DNA of 64,000 bases from Amantichitinum ursilacus. Its GTDB lineage: Bacteria; Pseudomonadota; Gammaproteobacteria; Burkholderiales; Chitinibacteraceae. The stretch lies in the NCBI RefSeq assembly GCF_001294205.1, contig NZ_LAQT01000002.1:124001-188000 (forward strand), in the 5' to 3' direction. A model generated the notes under the pieces. The model ran no database searches and was not told the origin of the DNA. It saw only the letters and a program-made list of their open reading frames with translations. The position numbers and the translations under genes are program-made. Shown here in pieces: positions 46,319 to 56,493 of the stretch; position 1 is the stretch's first letter; every line of letters begins with the position of its first letter.

Positions 46319-46684
46319 TTAACCCTTGGCCGAACCTTTGGCAGGCTTGGCGGGCGTTTTATTCGCTACTTTGGCCACCTTGGCGGCGCCGGGCAGCGTA
46401 AAGCGGGTGCGGGCGGCATCAGCCTGGCGGAAGATGATCAACAGCTTGCCCAGATGCTGCACCGGCTCTGCGCTCAGATCGGTACAAATCTGTTGCAGAA
46501 ACTGCTCGCGCAGCGCACGGTCATCACCGAGTACACGCACTTTGATCAGTTCATGGGCATCCAGATTGACCGCAATCTCGCGGATCACCGAGTCGGTCAG
46601 GCCATTGTTGCCGATCATGACAACGGGGTTGAGATGATGGGCAAGTCCACGCAGGTAACGGCGCTGATCAGCAGTGAGTTCCAT
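46319..46684 (-). CDS. yhbY: Ribosome assembly RNA-binding protein YhbY
   Basis: A 121-residue CRM-domain protein associated with pre-50S particles. MELTADQRRYLRGLAHHLNP opens the domain. GNNG (residues 25-28) is the GxxG RNA-binding loop, and HELIKVRVLGDDR follows. The CRM domain is about 97 residues; the last 24 residues (AKVAKVANKTPAKPAKGSAKG) form a basic Lys/Ala tail longer than in E. coli YhbY. Divergent from rlmE, 42 bp apart, so the two share a promoter region. Confidence 0.93.
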   Translation of the reverse strand: MELTADQRRYLRGLAHHLNPVVMIGNNGLTDSVIREIAVNLDAHELIKVRVLGDDRALREQFLQQICTDLSAEPVQHLGKLLIIFRQADAARTRFTLPGAAKVAKVANKTPAKPAKGSAKG

Positions 46685-46726
46685 TTTTAGCTTTTAATAC
46701 CTTGAAAAAACAGGCGATTGTACTGT

Positions 46727-47347
46727 ATGGCACGTTCCAACTCCAGTAACGCGTGGCTGAAAGAGCACGTTAACGATCATTATGTGCATATGGCGCAGAA
46801 GGATGGTTACCGCGCGCGGGCAGCCTACAAGCTGCTGGAAATCAATGAAAAAGACCGTTTGATCCAGCAAGGCATGTGGGTGGCCGACCTGGGGGCGGCG
46901 CCTGGCAGCTGGTCACAGGTGGCGGCAAAGCTGGTGGGCGGCAAAGGCCGGGTGCTGGCGCTTGATCTTCTCGAAATGGCTTACATCCCTGGCGTTGATT
47001 TTATTCAGGGTGACTTTCGCGAAGACGATGTCTTGCAGCAATATACGTCATTGCTGGGAGATCGCCAGGTAGACCTTGTGATTTGCGATATGGCCCCAAA
47101 TATCACCGGTAATGCGGTCACGGATCAGGCCCGTTCCATGTACTTGTGTGAGCTGGCGCTTGAATTTGCCCGCGATCATTTGAAACCTGGCGGCAGTTTT
47201 CTGGTCAAGACGTTTCAGGGCTACGGCTATAACGAATACATAGCCGCAATGCGTGACACTTTCGCCACGGTGCTCACACGTAAACCCAAGGCCTCGCGCG
47301 ACCGTAGCGCGGAAATGTATTTGCTTGGCAAGCAGAAAAAGGAATGA
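46727..47347 (+). CDS. rlmE: 23S rRNA (uridine2552-2'-O)-methyltransferase
   Basis: A 206-residue SAM-dependent methyltransferase (FtsJ/RrmJ) acting on 50S subunits. The catalytic tetrad is recognisable: K26-equivalent in [11 protein letters not shown], the SAM loop [13 protein letters not shown], the Asp in [11 protein letters not shown], and the Lys in SFLVKTFQG. The start at ATG 46727 gives the normal length. It is followed by ftsH, the same order as in E. coli. Confidence 0.97.
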   Translation: MARSNSSNAWLKEHVNDHYVHMAQKDGYRARAAYKLLEINEKDRLIQQGMWVADLGAAPGSWSQVAAKLVGGKGRVLALDLLEMAYIPGVDFIQGDFREDDVLQQYTSLLGDRQVDLVICDMAPNITGNAVTDQARSMYLCELALEFARDHLKPGGSFLVKTFQGYGYNEYIAAMRDTFATVLTRKPKASRDRSAEMYLLGKQKKE

Positions 47348-47450
47348 GCGGTTAATATTCCGCTATGCAGCAAGCGTTTATACAGAAGGGGCAAAGCGGT
47401 ACGCGTTTTGCGGTTTCTCTTCTGTTGTCAGCCATCGAAGGGCTTGGGAC

Positions 47451-49364
47451 ATGAATAATCTGGGCAAGAACATCGCCATCTGGCTGATCATCGGTCTGGT
47501 ACTGATGACAGTCTTCAATCAGTTCACCAAACGACAGGACAATGTCGGGCAGGTGGCCTATTCGCAATTTATGGCGGATGTCGAAGCCGATCGTATTTCG
47601 CAAGTCGAAATCGAAGGCTACCCGCTGCGTGGCCAATGGATACGCGGCAAGCGCAATGACGGCACCAATTTTTCGACTTACGCCCCGTTTGACTTCCGCC
47701 TGGTCGATACGCTGATCAAGCACAACGTCAAATTTGCGGCCAAGCCGGAAGAAGAACCCGGGTTCTTCACCAATCTGTTTATCTCGTGGTTCCCGATGCT
47801 GCTGTTGATTGGCGTCTGGGTCTTCTTTATGCGACAGATGCAAGGCGGAGGCCGTGGCGGTGCGTTCAGCTTTGGTAAATCCCGAGCGCGCATGCTGGAT
47901 GACTCCAACAACAGCATCACTTTTGCCGACGTCGCAGGTTGCGACGAAGCTAAAGAAGAGGTCTCCGAGATCGTCGATTACCTGCGTGATCCGTCCAAAT
48001 ATCAGAGTCTGGGTGGCCGTATGCCGCGCGGTATTTTGATGGTGGGGTCGCCCGGTACCGGTAAAACGCTGCTGGCGAAGGCGATCGCTGGCGAAGCCAA
48101 AGTGCCGTTCTTCTCGATTTCGGGTTCTGATTTCGTTGAAATGTTTGTCGGTGTCGGTGCAGCGCGCGTTCGCGACATGTTCGAAAACGCCAAGAAAAAC
48201 GCACCTTGTATCATCTTTATCGATGAAATCGACGCGGTTGGGCGTCAGCGTGGCGCAGGCCTCGGCGGTGGTAATGACGAGCGCGAACAAACGCTGAACC
48301 AGATGCTGGTTGAGATGGATGGTTTTGAAGGCAACTCCGGCATTATCGTGATTGCCGCAACCAACCGTCCTGACGTGCTGGACCCCGCGCTGATGCGTCC
48401 GGGCCGTTTTGACCGCCAGGTTGTGGTCTCGCTGCCCGATATTCGCGGGCGCGAACAGATCCTGGGTGTGCACATGCGTAAGGTGCCGATTTCCAATGAT
48501 GTGGATCCTTCGGTGCTGGCACGCGGTACGCCGGGGATGTCGGGTGCGGATCTGGCCAACCTGGTCAACGAAGCTGCACTGTTTGCCGCACGCCGCAACA
48601 AGCGTCTGGTGGACATGGACGATTTCGAATCGGCCAAGGACAAGATTTACATGGGTCCGGAACGTCGCACCATGGTGATGACCGAGGACGAACGCCGCGC
48701 CACCGCGTATCACGAATCCGGCCATGCCGTGATTGCTGAAACGCTGGAAGGCACCGATCCGGTCCACAAGGTAACGATCATGCCGCGTGGCCGTGCGCTG
48801 GGTCTGACCTGGCAGTTGCCGGAGCGTGACAAGTTCTCGCTGTACAAAGACCAGATGCTGAACGAAATCACCATCCTGTTTGGTGGTCGCGTAGCAGAAG
48901 ACCTGTTTGTGCATCGTATTTCGACGGGCGCTTCGAACGACTTTGAACGCGCCACACGCATGGCCCGCGATATGGTCACGCGCTACGGGATGAGCGACAA
49001 GCTTGGCCCGATGGTGTACGGCGAAAACGAAGGCGAAGTGTTTCTGGGCCGCTCGGTGACCACACACAAAAACGTGTCGGAAACCACCATGCAGCAAGTG
49101 GACGCGGAAATCCGTCGCATCATCGACGAACAGTACGCACTGGCCGTCAAGTTGCTGGATGAAAACCGCGATAAGGTCGAGAAGATGACCGCCGCGCTGG
49201 TTGAATGGGAAACCATCGACCGCGAGCAAGTGCGTGACATCATGGAAGGTCGCGATCCGCGTCCGCCGAAGGCTCCGCCGCCGACGCGTCCGACCGCGCC
49301 GACTGGCGATCGCCCGAGCGGTGATGCGCCGACGGCCACCACGACGCCGGCCACGGAAGGTTAA
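47451..49364 (+). CDS. ftsH: ATP-dependent zinc metalloprotease FtsH
   Basis: A 637-residue membrane-bound AAA+ protease that degrades membrane proteins and regulators such as LpxC in E. coli. Membrane helices are at about 8-25 and 106-127, with a short periplasmic domain between. The Walker A loop reads GSPGTGKT (usual GPPGTGKT), Walker B is [11 protein letters not shown], and the SRH region [18 protein letters not shown]. The protease motif HESGH has H421, E422 and H425, with the Asp in [10 protein letters not shown] as third zinc ligand. The tail is Pro/Thr-rich. GGGAC precedes ATG 47451. Confidence 0.98.
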   Translation: MNNLGKNIAIWLIIGLVLMTVFNQFTKRQDNVGQVAYSQFMADVEADRISQVEIEGYPLRGQWIRGKRNDGTNFSTYAPFDFRLVDTLIKHNVKFAAKPEEEPGFFTNLFISWFPMLLLIGVWVFFMRQMQGGGRGGAFSFGKSRARMLDDSNNSITFADVAGCDEAKEEVSEIVDYLRDPSKYQSLGGRMPRGILMVGSPGTGKTLLAKAIAGEAKVPFFSISGSDFVEMFVGVGAARVRDMFENAKKNAPCIIFIDEIDAVGRQRGAGLGGGNDEREQTLNQMLVEMDGFEGNSGIIVIAATNRPDVLDPALMRPGRFDRQVVVSLPDIRGREQILGVHMRKVPISNDVDPSVLARGTPGMSGADLANLVNEAALFAARRNKRLVDMDDFESAKDKIYMGPERRTMVMTEDERRATAYHESGHAVIAETLEGTDPVHKVTIMPRGRALGLTWQLPERDKFSLYKDQMLNEITILFGGRVAEDLFVHRISTGASNDFERATRMARDMVTRYGMSDKLGPMVYGENEGEVFLGRSVTTHKNVSETTMQQVDAEIRRIIDEQYALAVKLLDENRDKVEKMTAALVEWETIDREQVRDIMEGRDPRPPKAPPPTRPTAPTGDRPSGDAPTATTTPATEG

Positions 49365-49382
49365 GGCGACATAGTCAGAATC

Positions 49383-49410
49383 AGGCGGCCCGGATCGGGC
49401 CGCCTTTTTA
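49383..49410 (+). terminator. Terminator after ftsH
   Basis: AGGCGGCCCG (49383-49392), GAT loop, CGGGCCGCCT (49396-49405), then TTTTATT. folP begins 40 bp on, so some read-through or a separate folP promoter is needed. Confidence 0.9.
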
Positions 49411-49448
49411 TTCGGCCATGCCAAAAGCGTGGCGCCGTTGGAGTAGTT

Positions 49449-50273
49449 ATGCAGGACTTTCAGTGCGGTCGGTTCCGGATGAGTCTGGCCAGACCGCTGG
49501 TGATGGGCATACTCAATGTCACCCCCGATTCGTTTTCGGATGGTGGCAATTTCGATACCTGTTCCAAAGCCGTGGCGCATGCCGAGGCCTTGGTCAACGC
49601 GGGTGCCGACATTATCGACATCGGCGGCGAATCCACGCGCCCCGGCGCGACGCTGGTAAGTGTCGAAGATGAAATCGCGCGCGTGGTGCCGGTGATTTCG
49701 GCGCTTAAATCGCTGAATGTCCCGCTATCTATCGACACGCGCCGCCCCGGCGTGATGCATGCGGCGCTGGAAGCTGGCATTGATCTCATCAACGACATTG
49801 CTGCGCTGGAAGAGCAGGGCGCGCTCGAAGCCGCCGCCAGCGCGCAAGTGGCTGTCTGCTTGATGCACAAACGCGGCGAACCTCAGTCCATGCAGACCGC
49901 CCCGGAATACGACGATGTGGTGGGCGAAGTAACGCGTTATCTGGCCCACCGCCGCGATATCGCCGAAGCCGCAGGGATTAGCCGTGACCGCATTCTGCTC
50001 GATCCGGGCTTTGGCTTTGGCAAGAATCTGGACCACAACATTGCGCTGTTTAAAGCAATGCATCAGATGATTGTCGAACTCGACCGCCCGTTTCTGATTG
50101 GCGTGTCGCGCAAAAGCATGTTGGGCCAGATTACGGGCCGCCCCGTGGCCGAACGTGTCATCGCAAGCGCCGCCGCAGCTTTGCTGGCAGCACAGGCAGG
50201 CGCCAGCGTGGTGCGCGTGCACGACGTCAGGGAAACTGTGGATGCTTTAAAAATACTTGCCGCCTTACAATGA
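49449..50273 (+). CDS. folP: Dihydropteroate synthase
   Basis: A 274-residue TIM-barrel enzyme of folate synthesis, the sulfonamide target, joining dihydropterin pyrophosphate and p-aminobenzoate. The two family signatures are MGILNVTPDSFSDGG and ADIIDIGGESTRPGA; further landmarks are SIDTRRPGVMHAAL, LINDIAAL, LLDPGFGFGKNLDHN and LIGVSRKSMLG. GGAG precedes ATG 49449. A second Met, MSLARP at residue 11, is a possible start. It precedes glmM, as in E. coli. Confidence 0.97.
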   Translation: MQDFQCGRFRMSLARPLVMGILNVTPDSFSDGGNFDTCSKAVAHAEALVNAGADIIDIGGESTRPGATLVSVEDEIARVVPVISALKSLNVPLSIDTRRPGVMHAALEAGIDLINDIAALEEQGALEAAASAQVAVCLMHKRGEPQSMQTAPEYDDVVGEVTRYLAHRRDIAEAAGISRDRILLDPGFGFGKNLDHNIALFKAMHQMIVELDRPFLIGVSRKSMLGQITGRPVAERVIASAAAALLAAQAGASVVRVHDVRETVDALKILAALQ

Positions 50274-50338
50274 TTGCCGGTTTTGTCAGTACCGCTAGCG
50301 CCGCAAGAGCGCACGCGGGCTACGCATAAAGGACAGTA

Positions 50339-51700
50339 ATGGCGCGCAAATATTTTGGCACGGACGGCGTTCGTGGCTTGGTGGGGGAGTATCCGATTAC
50401 CCCCGAGTTCGCAATGAAGTTGGGCTACGCCGCGGGCCGCGTGCTGGCCACGGCAGAGCGGCGCCAACGCGGGGACCATGCCGCAGTGTTGATTGGCAAA
50501 GACACGCGCGTATCGGGTTATATGCTTGAAGCTGCACTGCAGGCGGGCCTGAATGCCGCAGGTGTGGACGTCCACCTCACTGGCCCATTGCCGACACCGG
50601 GCGTGGCTTATCTGACTCGCGCACTGCGCTTGTCTGCCGGCGTGGTGATCTCCGCCTCGCATAATCCCTACTACGATAACGGCATCAAGTTCTTCGGCGC
50701 GGGTGGCAAAAAGCTGCCGGACGACGTAGAAATCGCAATCGAAGAAGCTATCGACGACGCACAGCCCTGCGTGGGCTCCAAGCAACTGGGTAAAGCGTGG
50801 CGCGTGGGCGATGCGGCGGGCCGCTATATCGAATTCTGCAAATCCACCTTTCCCAATGAACTGGACCTGCGTGGTCTGAAGCTGGTGGTGGATTGCGCTC
50901 ACGGCGCGACCTATCAGGTGGCGCCGCATGTGTTTCACGAGCTGGGCGCCGAGGTTATCACCATCGGCGACAAGCCCAACGGCTTTAACATCAACGAGGA
51001 AGTCGGTGCCACCCACGTCGAAACCATGCGCCAGAAGGTGCTGGCCGTCGGCGCTGATTACGGCATTGCGCTGGATGGCGATGGCGACCGCCTGATTATG
51101 GTGGATAGCGATGGTTCGGTGATCGATGGCGATCTGCTGATCTACGTGCTGGCCCGGCATCGCGCGGAGCAAGGCACGTTGGGCGGCGGGGTAGTTGGCA
51201 CGTTGATGACCAACCTCGGCGTCGAGAACGGCCTTAAAGCGCGTGGAATTGCTTTCGAGCGCGCCAAGGTAGGTGACCGTTACGTGCTGGAGCGTCTGGC
51301 CGAGCGGGGCTGGTTGTTGGGCGGAGAGGGCAGCGGCCACATTCTGAGCCTCGATCGCCACACCACCGGCGACGGCATCGTGTCGGCGTTGCAGGTGCTC
51401 GAAGCGCTGATCGAACAAGGCAAGACGCTGGCCGCCTACCGGGCCGAGCTGGCGCTATCGACGCAGGTGCTCAAAAACGTGCGCATCGCCAAAGGCTTTG
51501 ACGTCAGCAGCTCCAGCGCGATTCAGCAGTCGGTCAAGCAAGCCGAACAAGCCATGGGCGAACAAGGTCGCGTGCTGCTGCGTCCCTCGGGTACCGAGCC
51601 ATTGATTCGCGTGATGGTTGAGCACGTCGATGCCGGCGTTGCGGGCAAATTGGCGGGCGATATCGCCGCAGTGGTCACGCAGGAAGCGTCGGCTGACTAA
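50339..51700 (+). CDS. glmM: Phosphoglucosamine mutase
   Basis: A 453-residue cytosolic enzyme converting glucosamine 6-phosphate to glucosamine 1-phosphate for peptidoglycan and LPS precursors. It opens [14 protein letters not shown]. The catalytic phosphoserine is S107 in [13 protein letters not shown], the metal loop is [11 protein letters not shown], sugar binding is in GGEGSGHIL, and phosphate binding in [14 protein letters not shown]. This set is GlmM-specific and distinguishes it from the mutase at the left edge of the window. Confidence 0.98.
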   Translation: MARKYFGTDGVRGLVGEYPITPEFAMKLGYAAGRVLATAERRQRGDHAAVLIGKDTRVSGYMLEAALQAGLNAAGVDVHLTGPLPTPGVAYLTRALRLSAGVVISASHNPYYDNGIKFFGAGGKKLPDDVEIAIEEAIDDAQPCVGSKQLGKAWRVGDAAGRYIEFCKSTFPNELDLRGLKLVVDCAHGATYQVAPHVFHELGAEVITIGDKPNGFNINEEVGATHVETMRQKVLAVGADYGIALDGDGDRLIMVDSDGSVIDGDLLIYVLARHRAEQGTLGGGVVGTLMTNLGVENGLKARGIAFERAKVGDRYVLERLAERGWLLGGEGSGHILSLDRHTTGDGIVSALQVLEALIEQGKTLAAYRAELALSTQVLKNVRIAKGFDVSSSSAIQQSVKQAEQAMGEQGRVLLRPSGTEPLIRVMVEHVDAGVAGKLAGDIAAVVTQEASAD

Positions 51701-51747
51701 CCGCGGGGTCTCAGCCCCCACGATGCGCAAGTGCAATCAGCGCCCAC

Positions 51748-51777
51748 AAAAAAACCGCCTTGATGGCGGTTTTTTTA
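51748..51777. terminator. Bidirectional terminator between glmM and pstB
   Basis: AAAACCGCC (51751-51759), TTGAT loop, GGCGGTTTT (51765-51773), with long A- and T-runs; it ends both convergent transcripts. Confidence 0.92.
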
Positions 51778-51823
51778 TTGACTTTGACCCCCACGGCTCA
51801 CGCTGAGAGGGCAGGGTATCGAC

Positions 51824-52591
51824 TTAACCAAACTTGCCAGTAATGTAGTCTTCGGTGGCCTTCTTCTTCGGCGCGGTGAAGATATTGTCGGTTTCGCCCA
51901 CTTCCACCAACTCGCCCAGATACATGTAGGCGGTGTAGTCGGACACCCGTGCCGCCTGCTGCATGTTGTGGGTCACGATGGCGATCGTGTAGTCCTGCTT
52001 CAACTCGTGCACCAGTTCTTCGATGTGCGCGGTTGAGATTGGATCCAGCGCCGAGGTCGGTTCATCCAGCAGCAGCACTTCCGGCTTGACCGCGATAGCG
52101 CGGGCAATACACAGACGCTGTTGCTGGCCGCCCGACAGGCCCAGGCCCGACTGGCGCAGCTTGTCTTTGGCTTCGGTCCACAACGCGGCCTTGGACAATG
52201 CCCACTCCACGCGGTCATCCATTTCCGATTTGGACAGGCTTTCGTACAGCTTCACACCAAACGCAATGTTGTCGTAAATCGACATCGGGAAAGGCGTCGG
52301 CTTCTGGAATACCATGCCGACCTTGGCGCGCAGCATGTTCAGATCGACACCCTTTTCCAGGATGTTGTTGCCGTTCAGCAAGATCTCGCCTTCCGCGCGC
52401 AGCTTGGGGTACAGCTCATACATGCGGTTAAAGGTGCGCAGCAGCGTGGACTTGCCGCAGCCCGACGGGCCGATAAACGCGGTGACCTTGCCTTCGCCAA
52501 CCTGAAGATTGATGTTCTTCAGCGCATGGTAATTGCCGTAATAAAAATTGAGGTTTTTGACGGCCAGCTTGGGTTTCAATGCTGCATTCAT
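51824..52591 (-). CDS. pstB: Phosphate ABC transporter ATP-binding protein
   Basis: A 255-residue ATPase energising high-affinity phosphate import. Walker [10 protein letters not shown] is at residues 41-49; the signature LSGGQQQR and Walker [13 protein letters not shown] follow, then the H-loop in [22 protein letters not shown] and [14 protein letters not shown] are PstB-specific. AGGA stands 8 bp before the start at 52591; a start at 52612 is a weaker alternative. Last gene of pstSCAB; no phoU follows. Confidence 0.97.
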   Translation of the reverse strand: MNAALKPKLAVKNLNFYYGNYHALKNINLQVGEGKVTAFIGPSGCGKSTLLRTFNRMYELYPKLRAEGEILLNGNNILEKGVDLNMLRAKVGMVFQKPTPFPMSIYDNIAFGVKLYESLSKSEMDDRVEWALSKAALWTEAKDKLRQSGLGLSGGQQQRLCIARAIAVKPEVLLLDEPTSALDPISTAHIEELVHELKQDYTIAIVTHNMQQAARVSDYTAYMYLGELVEVGETDNIFTAPKKKATEDYITGKFG

Positions 52592-52632
52592 GGTGGAATC
52601 CTGGAGTCGCATATCTTTTTTCTTCCGGCGGC

Positions 52633-53481
52633 TTAGTGTTGTTGCTGCGGCTTGACCAGCGCGCGGGCAACGATGTTCATGCCCAGCACAAACAGGCCGA
52701 TCAACAGGCTGCCGGCCCATGCCAGCGAGTGCCAGTCTTCATACGGGCTCATGGCAAACTGGAAAATCACCATCGGCAGGTTGGCCATGGGCTGGTTCAG
52801 ATTGCTGTAGAACTGGTTGTTGAGCGCGGTAAACAGCAACGGTGCGGTTTCGCCCACAATGCGCGCCACGGCCAACAGAATGCCGGTGACCACGCCCGCC
52901 TTGGCGGCACGCAGCGTAACCAGCAGCGTCATCTTCCATTGCGGCGCACCTAATGCATACGCGGCTTCCCGCATGCTGCTCGGCACCAGACGCAGCATGT
53001 TTTCGGTCGTTCGCACCACCACCGGGATCACCAGAATGGCCAACGCAAATGCGCCTGCCCAGCCCGAAAAGTGACCGGTACGCACGACGTACACTTCATA
53101 GATAAACAAGCCGACCACAATCGACGGCGCCGACAACAGAATGTCGTTGATAAAACGCGTCAGCGGCGCCAGCCAGCCACGGTCGCCAAATTCGGCCAGA
53201 TAGGTGCCGGCCAGAATGCCAATCGGCGTGCCAATAACCGTGCCGCCCACCGACATCAACAAACTGCCGATGATGGCATTGGACAAGCCGCCCTGGCTGC
53301 CCGGAGCGGGCGTGGTCTGGGTGAACAGCGTCACCGACAAACCGCCAAAGCCGTTCTTGAACAGCGTGTACAGAATCCAGGCCAGCCAGAACAGACCGAA
53401 CAGCATGGCGAAGGTCGACAGGCTTAGCGAGATGATGTTGACCAGGCGGCGGCGGGTATACGTAGAGGACATGGCGCTCAT
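52633..53481 (-). CDS. pstA: Phosphate ABC transporter permease PstA
   Basis: A 282-residue inner-membrane permease with about six helices. [20 protein letters not shown] and [15 protein letters not shown] are PstA-type segments, and the cytoplasmic [19 protein letters not shown] is the EAA loop that contacts PstB. The start overlaps the pstC stop by 4 bp (ATGA), indicating translational coupling. Confidence 0.96.
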   Translation of the reverse strand: MSAMSSTYTRRRLVNIISLSLSTFAMLFGLFWLAWILYTLFKNGFGGLSVTLFTQTTPAPGSQGGLSNAIIGSLLMSVGGTVIGTPIGILAGTYLAEFGDRGWLAPLTRFINDILLSAPSIVVGLFIYEVYVVRTGHFSGWAGAFALAILVIPVVVRTTENMLRLVPSSMREAAYALGAPQWKMTLLVTLRAAKAGVVTGILLAVARIVGETAPLLFTALNNQFYSNLNQPMANLPMVIFQFAMSPYEDWHSLAWAGSLLIGLFVLGMNIVARALVKPQQQH

Positions 53482-54434
53482 GATTGTTTGCCTTCGGCGC
53501 GTTGCATGCGCAGCAGCAGCACTTTGGACATCATCAACACGATAAAGGTGATTACAAACAGCAGCAGGCCCAGATAGATCAGGCTGCTGGTGTGCAACAC
53601 GGTGGTGGCTTCAGTGAACTCGTTGGCCAGCGTGGCCGAGATCGACGTCGACGGATCAAACAGGCTGCTGATCGGCTGCTGTGCGTTGCCGATCACAAAC
53701 GTGATGGCCATGGTCTCGCCCAGCGCGCGGCCCAGACCCAGCATTACGCCGCCGATGACACCGTTACGCGTGTACGGCAGCACCACGTTCCACACGACTT
53801 CCCACGTTGTGCTGCCGAGGCCGTATGCCGATTCCTTGAGCATGGCCGGAACCACCTCAAACACATCGCGCATCACCGACGACACAAACGGGATGATCAT
53901 CACCGACAGGATCAGCCCTGCGGTCAGCATGCCGATGCCCATGGGCGGGCCGGCAAACACCGTGCCCAGCACCGGGATATTGGCGGTGCTTTCGGTCAGC
54001 CACGGTTGCACGTTATCGGCAAACCACGGCGCAAACACAAACAGACCCCACATGCCATAAATGATGGAAGGCACGCCCGCCAGCAGTTCGATGGCGATAC
54101 CCAGCGGGCGACGCAACCACACCGGCGACAGTTCGGTCAGGAAAACAGCAATGCCCAGACTGACCGGCACACCGATCAACAGGGCGATAAAGGAAGACAA
54201 CAAGGTACCGCGGATCGAGTTCCAGCCGCCAAACTTGCCGGTCACCGGGTTCCATTCGGTATTCACAATAAAGCCGAGGCCAAATTCCTTGATGGCCGGC
54301 CATGCACCGACCAGCAAGGACAGGATGATGCCTGCCAGCAGGGCCAGTACAAAGAAAGCAAAAAAGCGGGTTACACCGCGGAAAATGCGGTCTTGCAGCA
54401 CTTGCCGATGCAGGCGCTGATCCGTGGAATTCAT
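53478..54434 (-). CDS. pstC: Phosphate ABC transporter permease PstC
   Basis: A 318-residue inner-membrane permease with six helices; the EAA loop is [40 protein letters not shown] and [16 protein letters not shown] are PstC hallmarks. The start at 54434 is preferred because it has GGAG 7 bp upstream, gives the usual length, and leaves a 12-bp perfect hairpin outside the gene. An in-frame start at 54524, with its own AGGA, would add a Pro/Thr/Ala-rich stretch translated from the hairpin. Second gene of the pst operon. Confidence 0.95.
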   Translation of the reverse strand: MNSTDQRLHRQVLQDRIFRGVTRFFAFFVLALLAGIILSLLVGAWPAIKEFGLGFIVNTEWNPVTGKFGGWNSIRGTLLSSFIALLIGVPVSLGIAVFLTELSPVWLRRPLGIAIELLAGVPSIIYGMWGLFVFAPWFADNVQPWLTESTANIPVLGTVFAGPPMGIGMLTAGLILSVMIIPFVSSVMRDVFEVVPAMLKESAYGLGSTTWEVVWNVVLPYTRNGVIGGVMLGLGRALGETMAITFVIGNAQQPISSLFDPSTSISATLANEFTEATTVLHTSSLIYLGLLLFVITFIVLMMSKVLLLRMQRAEGKQS

Positions 54435-54459
54435 TCGCGTCTCCGGGCTCGCCGGAACA

Positions 54460-54488
54460 ACAACAGGAGCCAGGGTGGCTCCTGTTGT
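54460..54488 (-). other. Intercistronic stem-loop between pstS and pstC
   Basis: ACAACAGGAGCC (54460-54471) and GGCTCCTGTTGT (54477-54488), perfect 12-bp stem with 5-nt loop and no T-run. Such structures often protect the upstream mRNA and let the binding protein be made in excess over the permease. Confidence 0.75.
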
Positions 54489-54566
54489 GTCAGGCTTGTA
54501 CTCGGGCTGCATTTTAACGTTCATGCCAGTCCTGTGTACCTGAGTTTTACGGCAAAGGTGTGGAGA

Positions 54567-55607
54567 TTACTTCCAGACCGGTGCGTTGTTGGTGTCAGTG
54601 ATCTGTTTCCAGGAGGTACGGATCACGTCCTTCACGTCTTTCGGCATCGGCACATAGTCGAGGCTGGACGCGGTCTGGTCGCCATTGGTGTACGACCAGT
54701 CGAAGAACTTGAGCACTTCAGCGCCTTGGGTCGGCTTGTCTTGTTTCTTCTGCATCAGCGCGAAGGTGGCGCCGGTAATCGGCCATGCGGTCTTGGCAGC
54801 CTGGTCGGTCAGAATCACATAAAAGCCCGGTGCGCTCTTCCAGTCTGCGCCCGCAGCGGCAGCCTTGAACGACTCTTCGGTCGGCGACACGAACGAACCG
54901 GCCTTGTTCTGCAGGTTGATGTAATCCATCTTGTTTTGCTTGGCATAAGCGTATTCGACGTAGCCGATTGCGCCCTTGATGCGTTGCACGTATTGCGCCA
55001 CGCCTTCGTTGCCCTTGCCACCCACACCGCTCGGCCATTGCACGGTGGCGTCTTCGCCCACCTTGCTCTTCCAGTCGCCGCTTACCTTGGACAGGTAGTT
55101 GGTGAAGATGAAGGTGGTGCCCGAACCGTCAGCGCGGTGAACCACGGTGATGGCGTTTTCCGGCAGCTTGACGCCGACGTTGAGCTTGGCGATTTCCGGG
55201 TCATTCCACTTCTTGATCTTGCCCAGGAAAATGTCAGCCAGCACCGCGCCGCTCAGTTTCAGATCGCCGCCCTTGATGCCTTCCAGATTGGTTACCGGAA
55301 CCACGCCGCCCATCGCAACCGGAAATTGCACCAGGCCCGACTTGTCCAGTTCTGCCTGGGTCAGCGGCTTGTCGGAAGCGCCGAAGTCAACGGTCTTGGC
55401 CTGGATTTGCTTGATGCCGCCGCCGGAACCGATGGACTGATAGTTCAGGCCCGTGCCGGTCTTGGCTTTGTAGGTTTCGGCCCATTTGGCAGCCAGCGGA
55501 TAAATAAAGGTAGAGCCCGCGCCCGTGATATCAGCAGCCATCGCCTGGGCAGTAAACAGGCCAGCGGTCAGGCCAATGGAAACGAGCAGTGTGCGCCCAC
55601 ATGTCAT
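54567..55607 (-). CDS. pstS: Phosphate ABC transporter substrate-binding protein
   Basis: A 346-residue periplasmic phosphate-binding protein. Residues 1-24 are a signal peptide ending AQAMA, and the mature protein starts ADITGAGSTFIYPLAAKW. The phosphate-binding segments are GAGSTF, SIGSGGGIKQI, DFGASDKPL and RADGSGTTFIFTNYL, and the Trp/Lys-rich core matches E. coli-type PstS. GGAG precedes the start at 55607. First gene of pstSCAB, with a candidate Pho box 65 bp upstream. Confidence 0.97.
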   Translation of the reverse strand: MTCGRTLLVSIGLTAGLFTAQAMAADITGAGSTFIYPLAAKWAETYKAKTGTGLNYQSIGSGGGIKQIQAKTVDFGASDKPLTQAELDKSGLVQFPVAMGGVVPVTNLEGIKGGDLKLSGAVLADIFLGKIKKWNDPEIAKLNVGVKLPENAITVVHRADGSGTTFIFTNYLSKVSGDWKSKVGEDATVQWPSGVGGKGNEGVAQYVQRIKGAIGYVEYAYAKQNKMDYINLQNKAGSFVSPTEESFKAAAAGADWKSAPGFYVILTDQAAKTAWPITGATFALMQKKQDKPTQGAEVLKFFDWSYTNGDQTASSLDYVPMPKDVKDVIRTSWKQITDTNNAPVWK

Positions 55608-55671
55608 GATTTTTCTCCGGTTGAGCAACGACGGGTAGTTCCCGACTCGGCGTGCATCATGGCGCATCAAT

Positions 55672-55689
55672 ATTTCCAAAATATTACAA
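55672..55689 (-). promoter_or_regulatory. Candidate Pho box upstream of pstS
   Basis: On the minus strand TTGTAAT, 4 nt, TGGAAAT gives two 7-mers in an 11-bp period, as in Pho boxes. The first matches CTGTAAT at 6 of 7; the second matches CTGTCAT poorly. It overlaps a perfect dyad, AATATTT-CCA-AAATATT (55669-55685), which could instead be the operator. Confidence 0.35.
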
Positions 55690-55814
55690 GTCGTGGATGA
55701 GCGTGGCCGCGGGCGGTGTGTCCGGTTTTTTATTAACGTTGCAGGCGGGGCAGGGCAGGCGGCGTTGCGTCGAGGCCACAAAAGAGCGGCCATGCAAGCG
55801 TTTGATTTCCATCG

Positions 55815-55846
55815 AAATTAAAACAGCCCGACGCGAACGCCGGGCC
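55815..55846 (-). terminator. Minus-strand terminator-like hairpin upstream of the PEP-CTERM genes' end
   Basis: On the minus strand GCCCG-g-CG, TTCG loop, CG-t-CGGGC (55845-55826), followed by TGTTTTAATTT. It ends the PEP-CTERM transcript, which stops coding at 55876. Confidence 0.6.
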
Positions 55847-55875
55847 GGTAGTCGCGTGATGTCGCTATTAATAGA

Positions 55876-56493
55876 TCAGGCTTTACCCGCTTTGCGCCGG
55901 CCCGCGATCAACCCGACCAGACCCAGACCCATCAACGCCCAGGTTTCGGGCTCAGGGACGGGGCTGATGTTGAGCGCGTCAATCGACCAGTAGCTGCCCT
56001 GTGACCAGACCAGACCATCGGGATAGATCGCCAGCGCATCGATTTGCTGGTTGGCAAAGCTGCCGCCAATGTCGTACCAGCGATAGCTACGGTCGGGCAC
56101 GTCAGGCGCCAGGTAATGAATGATGGAGACCGTTTCGGCGGCCACCTGAACGCCATCGAGATAACCGACAAAGCGTACATCCGTGGCGCTTAAATCCCAC
56201 CATTCGTTGAATGCGGCAGGCGAGATGTCCGCGCCGCTAAAAGTAAATGGCGCCAACGCATGCAACACCGGCGTGTACTGCGCGTCTCCACGGAGGGCCT
56301 TGGTGCCGTAGGGCAGCGGTGTCAGGCTGGTGCTGCCATCCACCACATCAATGCCAGGCGTGATATCGAAGCCGTGCCAGATTTGCGGCTGATTGGTTGG
56401 CGTCAGGTCACTAAACGTCAGGATTTCGGCGTGTGCCGCTGCGCCGAAAGTAACGCCGAGGGTCAATGCGGCCAGTTTATTCACGACGTTCAT
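55876..56493 (-). CDS. PEP-CTERM sorting domain protein (small exported protein)
   Basis: A 205-residue exported protein. A signal peptide (MNVVNKLAALTLGVTFGAAAHA) is followed by a 150-residue beta-rich domain with many aromatic residues (GFDITPGIDVVD, WYDIGGSFANQQIDALAIYP). The C-terminus is a textbook PEP-CTERM signal: VPEPETWALMGLGLVGLIAG, then RRKAGKA. An exosortase (EpsH/XrtA type) would recognise PEP and cleave or transfer the protein; none is in the window. AAGGAG precedes the start. Its start overlaps the upstream gene by 4 bp. Function unknown. Confidence 0.88.
   Translation of the reverse strand: MNVVNKLAALTLGVTFGAAAHAEILTFSDLTPTNQPQIWHGFDITPGIDVVDGSTSLTPLPYGTKALRGDAQYTPVLHALAPFTFSGADISPAAFNEWWDLSATDVRFVGYLDGVQVAAETVSIIHYLAPDVPDRSYRWYDIGGSFANQQIDALAIYPDGLVWSQGSYWSIDALNISPVPEPETWALMGLGLVGLIAGRRKAGKA

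Noticed and set aside
53484-55700. 738-codon open frame on the plus strand opposite pstC and pstS
   Set aside because: Antisense to two certain genes, with a composition typical of a shadow frame and no recognisable motif.
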